A program made the translations under genes and the position numbers. This document shows positions 8,284-15,353 of a stretch of 18,099 bases of DNA, one piece after another. The DNA lies in assembly GCA_019308625.1 (NCBI GenBank), contig JAFDHU010000017.1:1-18099 (forward strand), read 5' to 3'. How positions within the stretch are numbered: position 1 is the stretch's first letter; each line of letters opens with the position of its first letter. The DNA comes from Deltaproteobacteria bacterium. Lineage in GTDB: Bacteria; Desulfobacterota; Desulfobaccia; Desulfobaccales; 0-14-0-80-60-11. The notes beneath the pieces are model-generated. The model was not told where the DNA came from. It saw nothing but the letters and a program-made list of their open reading frames with translations, and made no database searches.

Positions 8284-8406
8284 ATGGCCATTCAAGCAGG
8301 ACAGGAATATCTTTGCAAAGTTTGCGGCAACCAGGTGAAGGTCGTCAAGGCCGGCGGCGGTGTCCTGGTTTGTTGTGGTATACCCATGAAGATGGTAGAA
8401 AGCTGA
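8284..8406 (+). CDS. dsr: Desulforedoxin (40-residue rubredoxin-like iron protein)
   Basis: This is a 40-aa protein short enough to be missed by gene callers. It begins MAIQAGQEYLCKVCG and ends with VCCGIPMKMVES. Four cysteines, Cys11, Cys14, Cys30 and Cys31, give the CxxC...CC spacing of desulforedoxin and of the N-terminal FeS4 domain of desulfoferrodoxin, which binds one iron per chain and dimerises. The usual superoxide reductase (neelaredoxin) domain is absent: the frame stops at 8404-8406 and the rubrerythrin start follows 16 bp later. A perfect AAGGAGG at 8271-8277 sits 6 bases before ATG 8284. It lies 20 bp after perR, so it is co-transcribed. A likely job is electron transfer to rubrerythrin or another peroxide/superoxide reductase. 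That job is inferred from context; the family is clear. Confidence 0.92.
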   Translation: MAIQAGQEYLCKVCGNQVKVVKAGGGVLVCCGIPMKMVES

Positions 8407-8422
8407 TTTTTGGAGGTACCAC

Positions 8423-8917
8423 ATGGACCAGACCACAAAAGACCTGTTGGAGGCCTTTGCCGGAGAATCCCAGGCCAACCGCAGATACCTGGCTTTTGCT
8501 GCCAAAGCTGAGCAGGAAGGCTACCCCCAAGTGGCCCGGCTCTTCCGGGCAGCAGCCGAAGCCGAAACCATCCACGCCCTCAACCACCTGCGGGCCCTGA
8601 AGGGCATCAAGTCCACCAAGGAGAATCTGGAGGAAGCCATCGCTGGGGAAACCCATGAGTTCAGGGAAATGTACCCCGGGATGATCGCCGCGGCCAAGGC
8701 CGCGGGCAACAGGGAGGCGGAACGCACCTTCACCTTCGCCAACGAAGTTGAGAAAGTGCACGCCCAGCTTTACCAGAAGTACCTGGAGAACTTGGAGGAG
8801 AAAAAGCTGGTGGACATCTATGTGTGTCCTATCTGCGGCTACACGGTGGAGGAGGAGCCCCCCGAGAACTGCCCGGTGTGTAACGCCAAGGGCAAGATTT
8901 TCAGGAAGATTGACTAG
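8423..8917 (+). CDS. rbr: Rubrerythrin (NADH-linked peroxide reductase type)
   Basis: This is a cytoplasmic non-haem diiron protein of 164 aa that reduces hydrogen peroxide to water in anaerobes. The four-helix ferritin-like domain carries the diiron ligands: Glu15 (GESQANRRY), Glu48 and His51 (EAETIH), Glu76 and Glu79 (GETHEF), and Glu110 and His113 (EVEKVH). The C-terminal rubredoxin domain has Cys135/Cys138 (CPICGY) and Cys150/Cys153 (CPVCNA), which bind one iron and pass electrons to the diiron site. The length is slightly below the classical rubrerythrin (about 190 aa) but all ligands are present. GGAGG at 8412-8416 precedes ATG 8423 by 6 bases. It is the last gene of the perR-desulforedoxin-rubrerythrin unit and faces rnc convergently. 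Confidence 0.96.
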   Translation: MDQTTKDLLEAFAGESQANRRYLAFAAKAEQEGYPQVARLFRAAAEAETIHALNHLRALKGIKSTKENLEEAIAGETHEFREMYPGMIAAAKAAGNREAERTFTFANEVEKVHAQLYQKYLENLEEKKLVDIYVCPICGYTVEEEPPENCPVCNAKGKIFRKID

Positions 8918-8940
8918 GCCGGCCCTGCCCGGGGGGGCCT
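8916..8940 (+). terminator. GC-rich hairpin after rubrerythrin, possible terminator
   Basis: Arms at 8916-8925 and 8931-8940 pair at 8 of 10 positions (two central G-G mismatches) around a 5-nt loop, directly at the rubrerythrin stop. No U tract follows on the plus strand. On the minus strand the hairpin is preceded by CTCTTTT, so it does not make a classical terminator for rnc either. It sits in the convergent gap and may act together with Rho. Confidence 0.35.
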
Positions 8941-9050
8941 AAAAGAGGGGCTCTCCGTTTGTCTTTACCGCCAAAAAGCAAGTCAGGAGATACGGGAAAT
9001 CGCGGGATGCCGGGATGCAAACCGGGAAGTTGCCCGGGGCCGGGCGTCCC

Positions 9051-9794
9051 TCACTTGTCTTCCTCGGCTTCCAGTAGAGCCAAGGCCTGTCGGGCCGCGG
9101 CCTGCTCCGCCTCCTTTTTGCTGGGGCCTTCCCCCTGGGCCAGGGGCCGGTCTGTGAGGCGCAGCTCCACCCGAAAAAACTTCTCGTGCCCGGGGCCCGT
9201 CTCTTCCAGCAGGTGATAGGTGGGAGCCACCTTAAAGCGGGCCTGGGTCCACTCTTGCAGGGCGGTTTTGGCATCCTGCCAGAGTATGCCAGGTGCCTGC
9301 TCCAGCAGGGGGCCGAACCAGCGGCGGATCAGGTCATGGGCGGCCTCCAGACCGCCGTCCAGAAACACCGCGGCCGCTACTGCCTCCAAGGCATCGGCCA
9401 GCACCGACGGTTTGTCCCGGCCCCGCTGCTGCTCTTCGCCCCGCCCCAGGAGCAGATAGCCACCCAAATCCAAATCCTTGGCCACGGCCGCCAACTGCCG
9501 GGCATTCACCAAGGCAGCCCGGCGCCGGGACAACTCCCCTTCCGAGCTCCCGGGAAAGGCACTGAGCAGCAAGTGGCTCACGGTCAAAGCCAACACCGCG
9601 TCTCCCAGAAACTCCAGCAGCTCGTTGCTGGGACCCGCCTCGGGGTGTTCATGGGCATAAGAGCTGTGGCACAGGGCCTGATCCAGCAGAGTAAGGTCCC
9701 GGAAGGCATATCCCAGCCGGCGACTCAAAGCCTGCAGGGCCTGCCGCCGTTCCGGGGACAGCTCTTTCCTTTTTGTCAGGTCCCGATTCAACAC
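9051..9794 (-). CDS. rnc: Ribonuclease III
   Basis: This double-strand-specific endoribonuclease matures rRNA and processes structured mRNA. From the chosen GTG (9794) the protein is 247 aa. The RNase III domain holds the signature NELLEFLGDAVL. The metal ligands are Glu58, Glu61, Asp65, Asp134 and Glu137, with the same spacing as E. coli Glu38, Glu41, Asp45, Asp114 and Glu117. The C-terminal double-stranded RNA-binding domain runs from about residue 175 to 243 and includes GPSKKEAEQAAARQAL. The start was set by AAGGAG (plus-strand CTCCTT, 9802-9807) seven bases upstream. The open frame continues to a TTG at 9893 and an ATG at 9860, but these fall in or at the predicted promoter, so the longer forms are unlikely. 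It stands alone on the minus strand, divergent from feoA and convergent with rubrerythrin. Confidence 0.95.
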   Translation of the reverse strand: MLNRDLTKRKELSPERRQALQALSRRLGYAFRDLTLLDQALCHSSYAHEHPEAGPSNELLEFLGDAVLALTVSHLLLSAFPGSSEGELSRRRAALVNARQLAAVAKDLDLGGYLLLGRGEEQQRGRDKPSVLADALEAVAAAVFLDGGLEAAHDLIRRWFGPLLEQAPGILWQDAKTALQEWTQARFKVAPTYHLLEETGPGHEKFFRVELRLTDRPLAQGEGPSKKEAEQAAARQALALLEAEEDK

Positions 9795-9801
9795 GGCTTG
9801 A

Positions 9802-9807
9802 CTCCTT
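9802..9807 (-). promoter_or_regulatory. Shine-Dalgarno site that fixes the rnc start
   Basis: On the minus strand the sequence reads AAGGAG, then 7 bases, then GTG (9794). Neither of the alternative upstream starts, TTG 9893 and ATG 9860, has a ribosome site. This is the reason for choosing the 247-residue RNase III form. Confidence 0.75.
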
Positions 9808-9840
9808 AAGGCGACCGAAGGGGATTTTTCCGGGGTGACC

Positions 9841-9868
9841 TTGATTTCCCCCGTTACCATGTTAATAT
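9841..9868 (+). promoter_or_regulatory. Predicted feoA promoter
   Basis: TTGATT (9841-9846) and TAATAT (9863-9868) are spaced 16 bp apart. Transcription would start near 9875 and give a leader of about 128 nt before feoA. The -10 coincides with that of the rnc promoter on the other strand. Read by eye, without computational support. Confidence 0.5.
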
Positions 9869-9893
9869 AGCAGTTAAATTTCCCAAGAGCCAA
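9864..9893 (-). promoter_or_regulatory. Predicted rnc promoter
   Basis: Read on the minus strand, TTGGCT (9893-9888) and TATATT (9869-9864) are 18 bp apart. Transcription would begin near 9857, leaving a leader of about 62 nt to the GTG start. It shares its AT-rich core with the feoA promoter on the plus strand. Confidence 0.5.
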
Positions 9894-9898
9894 AACCG

Positions 9899-9976
9899 GG
9901 GCGAAATCCGAGATTCTCGCCCATCAACTGGAAGTGAAAGGCTTGTGCCCCGCCTGTTGCCAGGGCAACAAGGCGG
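9899..9976 (+). promoter_or_regulatory. Structured 5' leader of feoA (two hairpins)
   Basis: Hairpin 1 pairs 9899-9907 with 9913-9922 (6 bp plus 3 bp, one bulge). Hairpin 2 pairs 9950-9955 with 9971-9976 and 9956-9961 with 9964-9969, 12 bp interrupted by one bulged A. The 5' arm CCCGCC (9949-9954) can instead pair with GGCGGG (9981-9986), four bases before the feoA Shine-Dalgarno (9990-9995). This is the geometry of a switch controlling translation. I cannot assign it to a riboswitch class that I know. Confidence 0.45.
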
Positions 9977-10002
9977 TAATGGCGGGCTAAAGGAGAGTTT
10001 GG

Positions 10003-10260
10003 ATGTCCAAAGATTTCGGGAACACTTACCGCCCCCTGGCTTCGGTGCCCCCCGGCCGGCGGGTGCGCATCGTGAGTTATGAAGGGGGGCGTATGCTCCG
10101 GGCCCGGCTCATGGCTATGGGCCTCAATATTGGTCAGGTAGTGCACATCCTGCAAAACAACCGGGGTCGGGTGATTGTAGGAGTCAACGGCGGTCGGGTG
10201 GCCCTGGGACGTGGGGTCAGCCAGAAAATCCTCACTGCACCGGTGGAACTCCCGGCCTAA
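10003..10260 (+). CDS. feoA: FeoA-domain protein (ferrous iron transport accessory)
   Basis: This small cytoplasmic SH3-like protein of 85 aa is of the FeoA family, which associates with the FeoB ferrous iron permease. Visible family features are the early PPGRRVRIVSYEGG strand-turn-strand, RLMAMGLNIGQVVHIL (the MGL..G.. core of FeoA), then GRVIVGVNGGRVALGRGVSQKI. The length is typical for a single FeoA domain. ATG 10003 has AAGGAG at 9990-9995, 7 bases upstream. No feoB follows: the next gene is a recombination helicase, so this is an orphan feoA. It may serve a FeoB encoded elsewhere, or act as a FeoA-like regulatory domain. It has a long structured leader and its own promoter. Confidence 0.88.
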   Translation: MSKDFGNTYRPLASVPPGRRVRIVSYEGGRMLRARLMAMGLNIGQVVHILQNNRGRVIVGVNGGRVALGRGVSQKILTAPVELPA

Positions 10261-10385
10261 GCGGCTGCCTCTCTTGCTCTCCAGCCCTCTTTTGCGGCCG
10301 GTCACCCCTGTCCCGGCTCTATTTCTGCCAAAGTCCGTCCCGTCAGGCAGCCTTTGCCTGCCTCACCGGTTCCCTGCGGAGGTCA

Positions 10386-10414
10386 TTGACTGGATTGCGT
10401 AAACCGGCTATCAT
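10386..10414 (+). promoter_or_regulatory. Predicted recD2 promoter
   Basis: TTGACT (10386-10391), a 17-bp spacer and TATCAT (10409-10414) form a good sigma70-type promoter. Transcription would start near 10421, about 50 bases before the TTG start of recD2. The gap 10261-10385 also holds a weak 6-bp inverted repeat (10345-10350 with 10358-10363) and nothing else that I can support. Confidence 0.55.
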
Positions 10415-10469
10415 GCGCCAGCGGTTTGTGCCGCGGAGCAGGGAATATTTTTGGGTACAGTGAGACATC

Positions 10470-11228
10470 TTGCCTCCGGCTAAATTTCCCGCCCCCCCCG
10501 AAGACGCCGCCCAGCCCCTGGTCACCCTGGAAGGGGTGGTGGAGCGCCTCACCTTTGTCAATCCGGAAAACCAGTATGCCGTGCTACAACTGGCGGTGAG
10601 AGGACGGCGCCAGCCCGTTACCGTGGTAGGGCCCCTGGCGGCGGCCCGGGAGGGGGAAGAGTTGCGTCTCCAGGGCCGCTACGAGGTGCACCCCCGGTTT
10701 GGGGAGCAGTTTAGGGCAGTATGGTGGTATGCGGTGCTACCGGCCACGGTGACCGGCATCCGGAAATATCTGGCCTCGGGGCTCATCAAGGGCATCGGCC
10801 CGGAGCTGGCCCGGCGGCTGGTGGAACGGTTCGGCGCCCACACCCTGGAGGTGATAGATCACACCCCGGAGCGCCTGGCAGAGGTACCGGGCATCGGAGC
10901 CAAGCGCATCCAGCAGATCACCAGGGACTGGCAGCTCCAAAAGGGTGTCAGGGAAGTGCTGGTGGGGCTTCAGGGCCTGGGGCTGAGCCTGGCCTTCGCC
11001 ACCCGGGTGTACCGGCACTACGGCGACCAGGCCCTGGAGGTGGCCACCAGCAACCCTTACCAGTTGGCCCTGGATGTGGCGGGAGTGGGCTTCCAGACCG
11101 CCGACCGGCTGGCGGCCCGCCTCAACCTGGACCCACATGCTGGACGAGAGGGCCGCGGAGGGGCATGTCTATGTGCCTCGGGATCTGCTGCTGCACCAGA
11201 CCGCGGAACTGCTCAAGGTCCCGCCTGA
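10470..11228 (+). pseudogene. recD2: RecD2-type helicase, N-terminal fragment (frameshifted)
   Basis: This is the first part of a RecD2-family (RecBC-independent, 5'-3') DNA helicase. Residues 18-90 form the N-terminal OB-like domain (VTLEGVVERLTFVNPENQYAVLQL). Residues 90-200 carry the helix-hairpin-helix region (LIKGIGPELARRLVERFG, then VPGIGAKRIQQI) found in RecD2 and lacking in E. coli RecD. Homology runs through NPYQLALDVAGVGFQTADRLAARLNLDP and ends at about 11135. The 30 or so residues after it (from HAGREGRGG) read out of frame and look unrelated. The rest of the protein continues in another frame from 11134. The TTG start at 10470 is the first possible one and has no strong Shine-Dalgarno, so the true start is uncertain. 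An assembly error could explain the break. Confidence 0.8.
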
Positions 11229-12639
11229 GCCCCTGGCCGCGGCGCTGGAGTCCCTGGTCCGGCAAGGGCGGGTGGTGCTCCAGGACCTGCCCGGGGGGCC
11301 GGGGGTGTTCAAAAAGCCGGCCTGGGTGGCGGAGACCGGAGTGGCTCAGAGCCTGGGGCGTCTCAAAACTTCCCCGGGCGCGCCGGCGTCCCTGCACCTG
11401 GCCGATATCCTGGCCGAAGTGGAGCGCCGCCGGGGCATCCAGCTCTCCCCGGAGCAGCGGGAGGCGGTCATCGCCGCCTGCCGGGAAAAGGTGCTTATCA
11501 TCACCGGCGGACCGGGCACCGGCAAGACCACCATCGTGAGCTGCATTCTGGATTTATTCCGCCGGCTGGGGGCCCGGGTAATGCTCATGGCCCCCACCGG
11601 CCGGGCCGCCAAGCGCCTGGCCGAGGCCACCGGTGCTGAAGCCGCCACCATCCACCGGGCTCTGGAGTTCTCCCCCCAGGACGGCAGCTTCCGGCGGAAC
11701 GCCGCCCAACCCTGGAATACCGACGTGGTCATCGTAGATGAGGTGTCCATGGTGGACATCTATCTCATGTATCACCTGCTTAAGGCAGTGCCCCCCTCCG
11801 CCCGCCTGATACTGGTGGGGGACGCCCACCAGCTCCCCGCGGTGGGACCGGGGAATGTCCTGAAGGACCTGCTGGATTCGGGCGCGGTGCCGGTGAAGCG
11901 CCTGACTCAGATTTACCGCCAGGCCCGGGAAAGCCTCATCGTGGTAAACGCCCACCGCATCAACCAGGGGGCCTTTCCCATCCTGGCCCGCAGGTTCGGG
12001 GAAGGGGATTTCGTCTTCCAGGAGCTGGAGGACCCCGGGGAGGTGCACCGGCGCCTGCTGTGGCTGGTAACGGATTTTCTCCCCCGGACCTACGGCTTTG
12101 ACCCTCTTCGGGACATCCAGGTGATTACCCCCATGCACAAGGGCCGGCTGGGGGTGGCCAGCCTCAACCATGACCTGCAGCGCCGCCTCAACGCCGCTAG
12201 CCCCACTTACACCTGGGGCGACCGGCACCTGAAGCGGGGCGACAAGGTCATGCAGCTCAAAAACAACTACTACAAAGAGGTGTTCAACGGCGACATCGGT
12301 CAGGTGCGGGACTATTACGAGGACACCGGCCAGCTCACGGTGGACTTTGAGGGACGGCTGGTCCGCTACGACGCCGGAGAGCGGGACGAAATCACCCTGG
12401 CCTATGCGGTGACGGTGCACAAGGCCCAGGGGAGCGAGTTCCCCGCGGTGGTGCTGGTGCTCACCACCCAGCACTATATGCTGCTGCAGCGCAACCTGCT
12501 TTACACCGCGCTCACCCGGGGGAAAAACCTGGTGGTCCTGCTGGGGAGCAAGAAGGCCCTGGGCATGGCCATCCGGAACGACCGGCCGGTGCGGCGCTAC
12601 ACTGACTTGGCGGCGAAGCTCCGGCAGGCGATAAGATAA
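11137..12639 (+). pseudogene. recD2: RecD2-type helicase, C-terminal motor fragment
   Basis: This is the remainder of the broken recD2 and holds the whole superfamily 1B motor. AAEGHVYVPRDLLL joins the RecD2 N-region homology. Walker A GGPGTGKTT (near 11506-11532), Walker B VVIVDEVSMVD (near 11728-11760), GDAHQLPAVGPG (motif III), the conserved AHRINQG, and C-terminal YAVTVHKAQGSEFP (near 12400) with YTALTRGKNLVVLLG (near 12502) are all intact. Homology starts at the ATG at 11137, although the frame is open from 11074. Between LNLDP of the first fragment and MLDERAAEGHVY here, relatives have about a dozen more residues (recalled, not aligned). This implies loss of 3n+2 bases, roughly 35-41. 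The motor could still be made if a start near 11137 is used, but it would lack the N-terminal domains. Confidence 0.85.
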
Positions 12640-12743
12640 CGGCCCCGGGGCTCGGAGGACGGCAGACTTGTCCGGACTCTGGCTTGCCGGCGGTTAAAGC
12701 CACGGCCATCCCTGGCGGGGAGGCAGGTATTCTGACAAAGGGC

Positions 12744-12772
12744 TTGACTTTTTAGGCCCGCAAAAGCACAAT
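12744..12772 (+). promoter_or_regulatory. Predicted zapB-zapA promoter
   Basis: TTGACT (12744-12749), a 17-bp spacer and CACAAT (12767-12772, 4 of 6 matches to the -10 consensus) would start transcription near 12779, about 20 bases before zapB. The rest of the gap after recD2 (12640-12743) shows only short GC palindromes and no convincing terminator. Confidence 0.45.
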
Positions 12773-12799
12773 CAATAAGAAATCCAGGGGGAATTTGCG

Positions 12800-13036
12800 G
12801 TGGTGGCAGAGCTGTTTGCGGAGCTGGAAGAAAAGCTGGAAAGCGTGCTGCATCAGTTGGAGGCCCTGAAGCGGGCCAATGCGGAGCTTAGAGAAGTCAT
12901 CGCCCAAAAAGAGCAAGCTCTCCAGGAAGCGGGAGCCACCTTGGAGAAGATCACCCGGGAACGGGAAATGGTGCGGGAACGGATTGATAAGATTTTAAAT
13001 CGGTTGAAAATTCTGGATTTGGGAGAAACGGTTTAG
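12800..13036 (+). CDS. zapB: ZapB-like coiled-coil cell division protein
   Basis: This 78-aa protein is almost wholly a predicted coiled coil: heptads run from residue 4 to 72 (LEEKLESVLHQLEALKRANAEL, then further Glu/Lys/Leu repeats). There is no signal peptide or membrane segment. Its place 3 bp before zapA, its size and its composition fit ZapB, which links ZapA-bound FtsZ rings into a larger layer. The sequence alone would only support a small coiled-coil protein; the name rests mainly on the neighbour. The start is GTG 12800 or the adjacent GTG 12803; AGGGGGA just upstream is a fair ribosome site. Confidence 0.7.
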   Translation: MVAELFAELEEKLESVLHQLEALKRANAELREVIAQKEQALQEAGATLEKITREREMVRERIDKILNRLKILDLGETV

Positions 13037-13039
13037 GGC

Positions 13040-13348
13040 TTGGCAACGGAAACCCAGCAAATCGTCGTGGAAATCCTGGGACGTTCGCTGACGCTGCAGA
13101 GCAGCATGGACCCGGAACGTCTTCGGGCCGTAGCTCAGATGGTGGACCATCAGCTACGTCAGCTTCAGAAGGCTTTTCCAGCCAGTCCCCTGGCTGATTT
13201 GGCGATTCTGGCCGCGCTAAATCTAGCCTGCGAATCCATGGAAACCAAGGAGGACTTTGAAAATCTGCAAACCGAGATCGACCGCCGTTCGCGGCAGTTG
13301 ATTGAGAGGCTGGAAATGTATGCCTCATATGTTCCTCCGGGGCCGTAG
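13040..13348 (+). CDS. zapA: Cell division protein ZapA
   Basis: ZapA binds and bundles FtsZ protofilaments at the division ring. The 102-aa protein has the family layout. An N-terminal beta-rich head (QQIVVEILGRSLTLQSSMDPERLRAVAQMVDHQL) with the conserved I.G..Y/L-type strand is followed by LADLAILAALNLACE. A C-terminal helix with coiled-coil character covers residues 65-95. TTG 13040 is the first start, 3 bp after zapB; no strong Shine-Dalgarno is present, so translation is probably coupled to zapB. A later ATG would remove the head. In many bacteria zapA is followed by the 6S RNA gene, and a 6S-like fold does follow here. Confidence 0.88.
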   Translation: MATETQQIVVEILGRSLTLQSSMDPERLRAVAQMVDHQLRQLQKAFPASPLADLAILAALNLACESMETKEDFENLQTEIDRRSRQLIERLEMYASYVPPGP

Positions 13349-13423
13349 GCGCGGGCCCCGGCAGGAGGGGAAAGAACACGGCCCGAGCCCGAGGCAGAGC
13401 GCCGGGCGAGGATAAGGAAAACT

Positions 13424-13573
13424 TAAGGGAGAAGGGAGTTTCTCAGCCCGAAGCGGCTGGTCAGCCGCGGCGGTTTTGTATATCCGGTCTTCCGAGCGCA
13501 ATGGCGGAGGCTCCCGCCAAGTGCCCCGGAAAATGTCCAATAAGCAGGAAAGGAGGGAGAAACGCCAGTTTTT
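13424..13573 (+). ncRNA. ssrS: Probable 6S RNA
   Basis: This is a predicted regulatory RNA that binds sigma70 RNA polymerase holoenzyme. A closing stem pairs GTTTCTC (13438-13444) with GAGAAAC (13557-13563). A compact hairpin sits at 13453-13468. An extended apical stem pairs 13491-13494 with 13527-13530, 13496-13499 with 13521-13524, and TGGCGG (13502-13507) with CCGCCA (13514-13519). Between them lie large, mostly unpaired strands (about 13469-13490 and 13531-13556), the open-bubble shape of 6S RNA. A T5 run at 13569-13573 may mark the 3' end. Its position just after zapA is the classic 6S locus. The ends are approximate, and identity rests on fold and context. The zapA-rny gap runs from 13349 to 13783. 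Outside this fold, 13349-13423 and 13574-13760 show no gene that I can support. Confidence 0.6.
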
Positions 13574-13783
13574 GACACCTTGACCCATTGAGTTATTGGC
13601 CGGTGCGGCAGTGTTCCCCGAAAGTGCCCCCGGTCATCCCCCTACTCCCGACAATCGCCCCCCTTGCCTGTTGAGGGCCGTTTCCTCCAACCCTCCCAAT
13701 ATCTGTGCGCTCATTTGGCAACCTTACCGAGGCCATGTGTATAGCCCCGGTCAGGATATCATATAACGCAAGGGGAGCCCCCC

Positions 13784-15346
13784 ATGTATATCCTGTACTA
13801 TATACTTGCTGTTGTTTTCATTCTGGGGCTCGGTTTCCTAGCGGGTTTCTTCTACCGCAAGCATCTCATTGACTCCCACGTGGGGTCTTTGGAGACTCTG
13901 GGCAAGAAGATTCTGGACGAAGCCCGCCGCGAAGCGGAGACCATCAAGAAGGAATCCCGGCTTCAAGCCAAAGACCACCTGCTGCAGCTAAAGGCGGATT
14001 TTGAACGGGAGACCCAGGAGCGCCGTCAGGAACTGGCCCAGATTGAACGCCGCTTTCTGCAGAAAGAGGAAAACCTGGAGAAAAAGGCGGCGCTGCTGGA
14101 TGCCCGGGAGACCGAGCTCAGCCACAAGCAAAAGCAGTTGGCCCAGTTGGAGAAGGACCTCACCGAAAAGCAGGAGCAGTACCAGAAACTGCTGGCAGAG
14201 CAGAATGCCCGTTTGGAGAGCCTGGCGGGCATGAGTACCCAGGAGGCCAAGGAGCTGCTGCTCAAGACTATGGAGCGGGAGGCCCGCATTGATGCGGCCC
14301 GTCTGGTGAAGCGCATTGACTCCGAGGCTCGGGAGATTGCCGACCGCAAGGCCAAGGAAATCATCGCCCTGGCCATCAAGCGCTATGCCAGCGATTATGT
14401 GGCGGAACAGACGGTGTCGGTGGTGACCCTGCCCAATGAGGAGATGAAGGGGCGCATCATCGGCCGGGAAGGTCGCAACATCCGGGCCTTGGAGGCGGCC
14501 ACCGGGGTGGACATCATCATTGACGACACCCCGGAGGCGGTGATTCTCTCGGCCTTCAACCCCATCCGCCGGGAAATCGCCCGCCGCAGCCTGGAGCGCC
14601 TCATCACCGACGGCCGCATCCATCCCGGGCGTATTGAAGAAATTGTAGAAAAGGTCACCCAGGAGATGGATGCAGCCATCCGGGAGGCCGGCGAGGAAGC
14701 GGCCTTCGATGCCGGGGTGCACGGCCTCCACCCGGACTTGATCAAGCTCCTGGGAAAGCTCAAATTCCGCACCAGCTACGCTCAAAACGTGCTGCAACAC
14801 TCCATTGAGGTCTGCTACCTCTGCGGCATCATGGCCGCGGAGCTGGGTCTCAACGAAAAACAGGCCAAAAGGGCGGGCTTGCTGCACGACATCGGCAAGG
14901 CCGTGGACCATGAGGCCGAAGGCGTGCACGCCCTCATCGGCGCGGAGCTGGCCCGGCGCTACGGCGAATCCCCCAAGGTGGTGCATGCCATCGCCGCCCA
15001 CCATGAGGACGTGCCCACCGAAAGCGTGCTGGCTGTGCTGGTGCAGGCCGCCGACACCTTGAGCGGGGCCCGTCCCGGGGCCCGGCGGGAGATGCTGGAA
15101 ACCTACATCAAGCGCCTGGAGTCCCTGGAAAAAATCGCCCGGTCCTTCAACGGCATCAGCAAATCCTACGCCATTCAGGCGGGTCGGGAAATCCGGCTGA
15201 TCGTGGAAAGCGACAAGGTGAGCGATGAGGAGGCCGCGCTTATCAGCCGGGACGTGGCCAAGAAGATTGAACAGGAACTCACCTACCCGGGGCAGATCAA
15301 GGTGACGGTGATCCGGGAGACCCGGGCGGTGGATTACGCCCGCTGA
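13784..15346 (+). CDS. rny: Ribonuclease Y
   Basis: RNase Y is a membrane-anchored endoribonuclease that starts mRNA decay. The 520-aa protein has all expected parts in order: an N-terminal transmembrane helix (residues 2-23, YILYYILAVVFILGLGFLAG), a long coiled coil (about 35-200, rich in Glu, Lys and Gln), a KH RNA-binding domain with GREG at 227-230, and an HD phosphohydrolase domain. The HD-domain metal residues are His339 (LQHSIEV), His368/Asp369 (LLHDIGKAVD), His406/His407 (AHHEDV) and Asp424. The length matches the family. AGGGGAG at 13771-13777 precedes ATG 13784 by 6 bases. An A/T-rich stretch (TATAAC near 13760) may be the -10 of its promoter, but no -35 is clear. ymdB follows by 7 bp, as in Bacillus. 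Confidence 0.97.
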   Translation: MYILYYILAVVFILGLGFLAGFFYRKHLIDSHVGSLETLGKKILDEARREAETIKKESRLQAKDHLLQLKADFERETQERRQELAQIERRFLQKEENLEKKAALLDARETELSHKQKQLAQLEKDLTEKQEQYQKLLAEQNARLESLAGMSTQEAKELLLKTMEREARIDAARLVKRIDSEAREIADRKAKEIIALAIKRYASDYVAEQTVSVVTLPNEEMKGRIIGREGRNIRALEAATGVDIIIDDTPEAVILSAFNPIRREIARRSLERLITDGRIHPGRIEEIVEKVTQEMDAAIREAGEEAAFDAGVHGLHPDLIKLLGKLKFRTSYAQNVLQHSIEVCYLCGIMAAELGLNEKQAKRAGLLHDIGKAVDHEAEGVHALIGAELARRYGESPKVVHAIAAHHEDVPTESVLAVLVQAADTLSGARPGARREMLETYIKRLESLEKIARSFNGISKSYAIQAGREIRLIVESDKVSDEEAALISRDVAKKIEQELTYPGQIKVTVIRETRAVDYAR

Positions 15347-15353
15347 CCAAGCC

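Noticed and set aside
8268..8600. A 110-residue plus-strand frame over the desulforedoxin and rubrerythrin start
   Set aside because: It runs in a different frame from both genes and shows no domain. The 40-residue desulforedoxin frame explains the region.
9186..9809. A 207-residue plus-strand open frame opposite rnc
   Set aside because: It is antisense to a complete RNase III with all catalytic residues and has no recognisable domain.
9795..9893. Longer RNase III starting at TTG 9893 or ATG 9860
   Set aside because: These starts fall in or at the predicted promoter and have no Shine-Dalgarno, whereas GTG 9794 has AAGGAG at the right distance and gives a normal length.
12640..12743. Terminator after recD2
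   Set aside because: The palindromic GC runs near 12642 have no stable stem-loop with a U tract, so I could not support a terminator.
13574..13783. A further gene or riboswitch between the 6S candidate and rny
   Set aside because: There are short complementary GC runs and a possible TATAAC -10 near 13760, but no convincing promoter pair, fold or frame.
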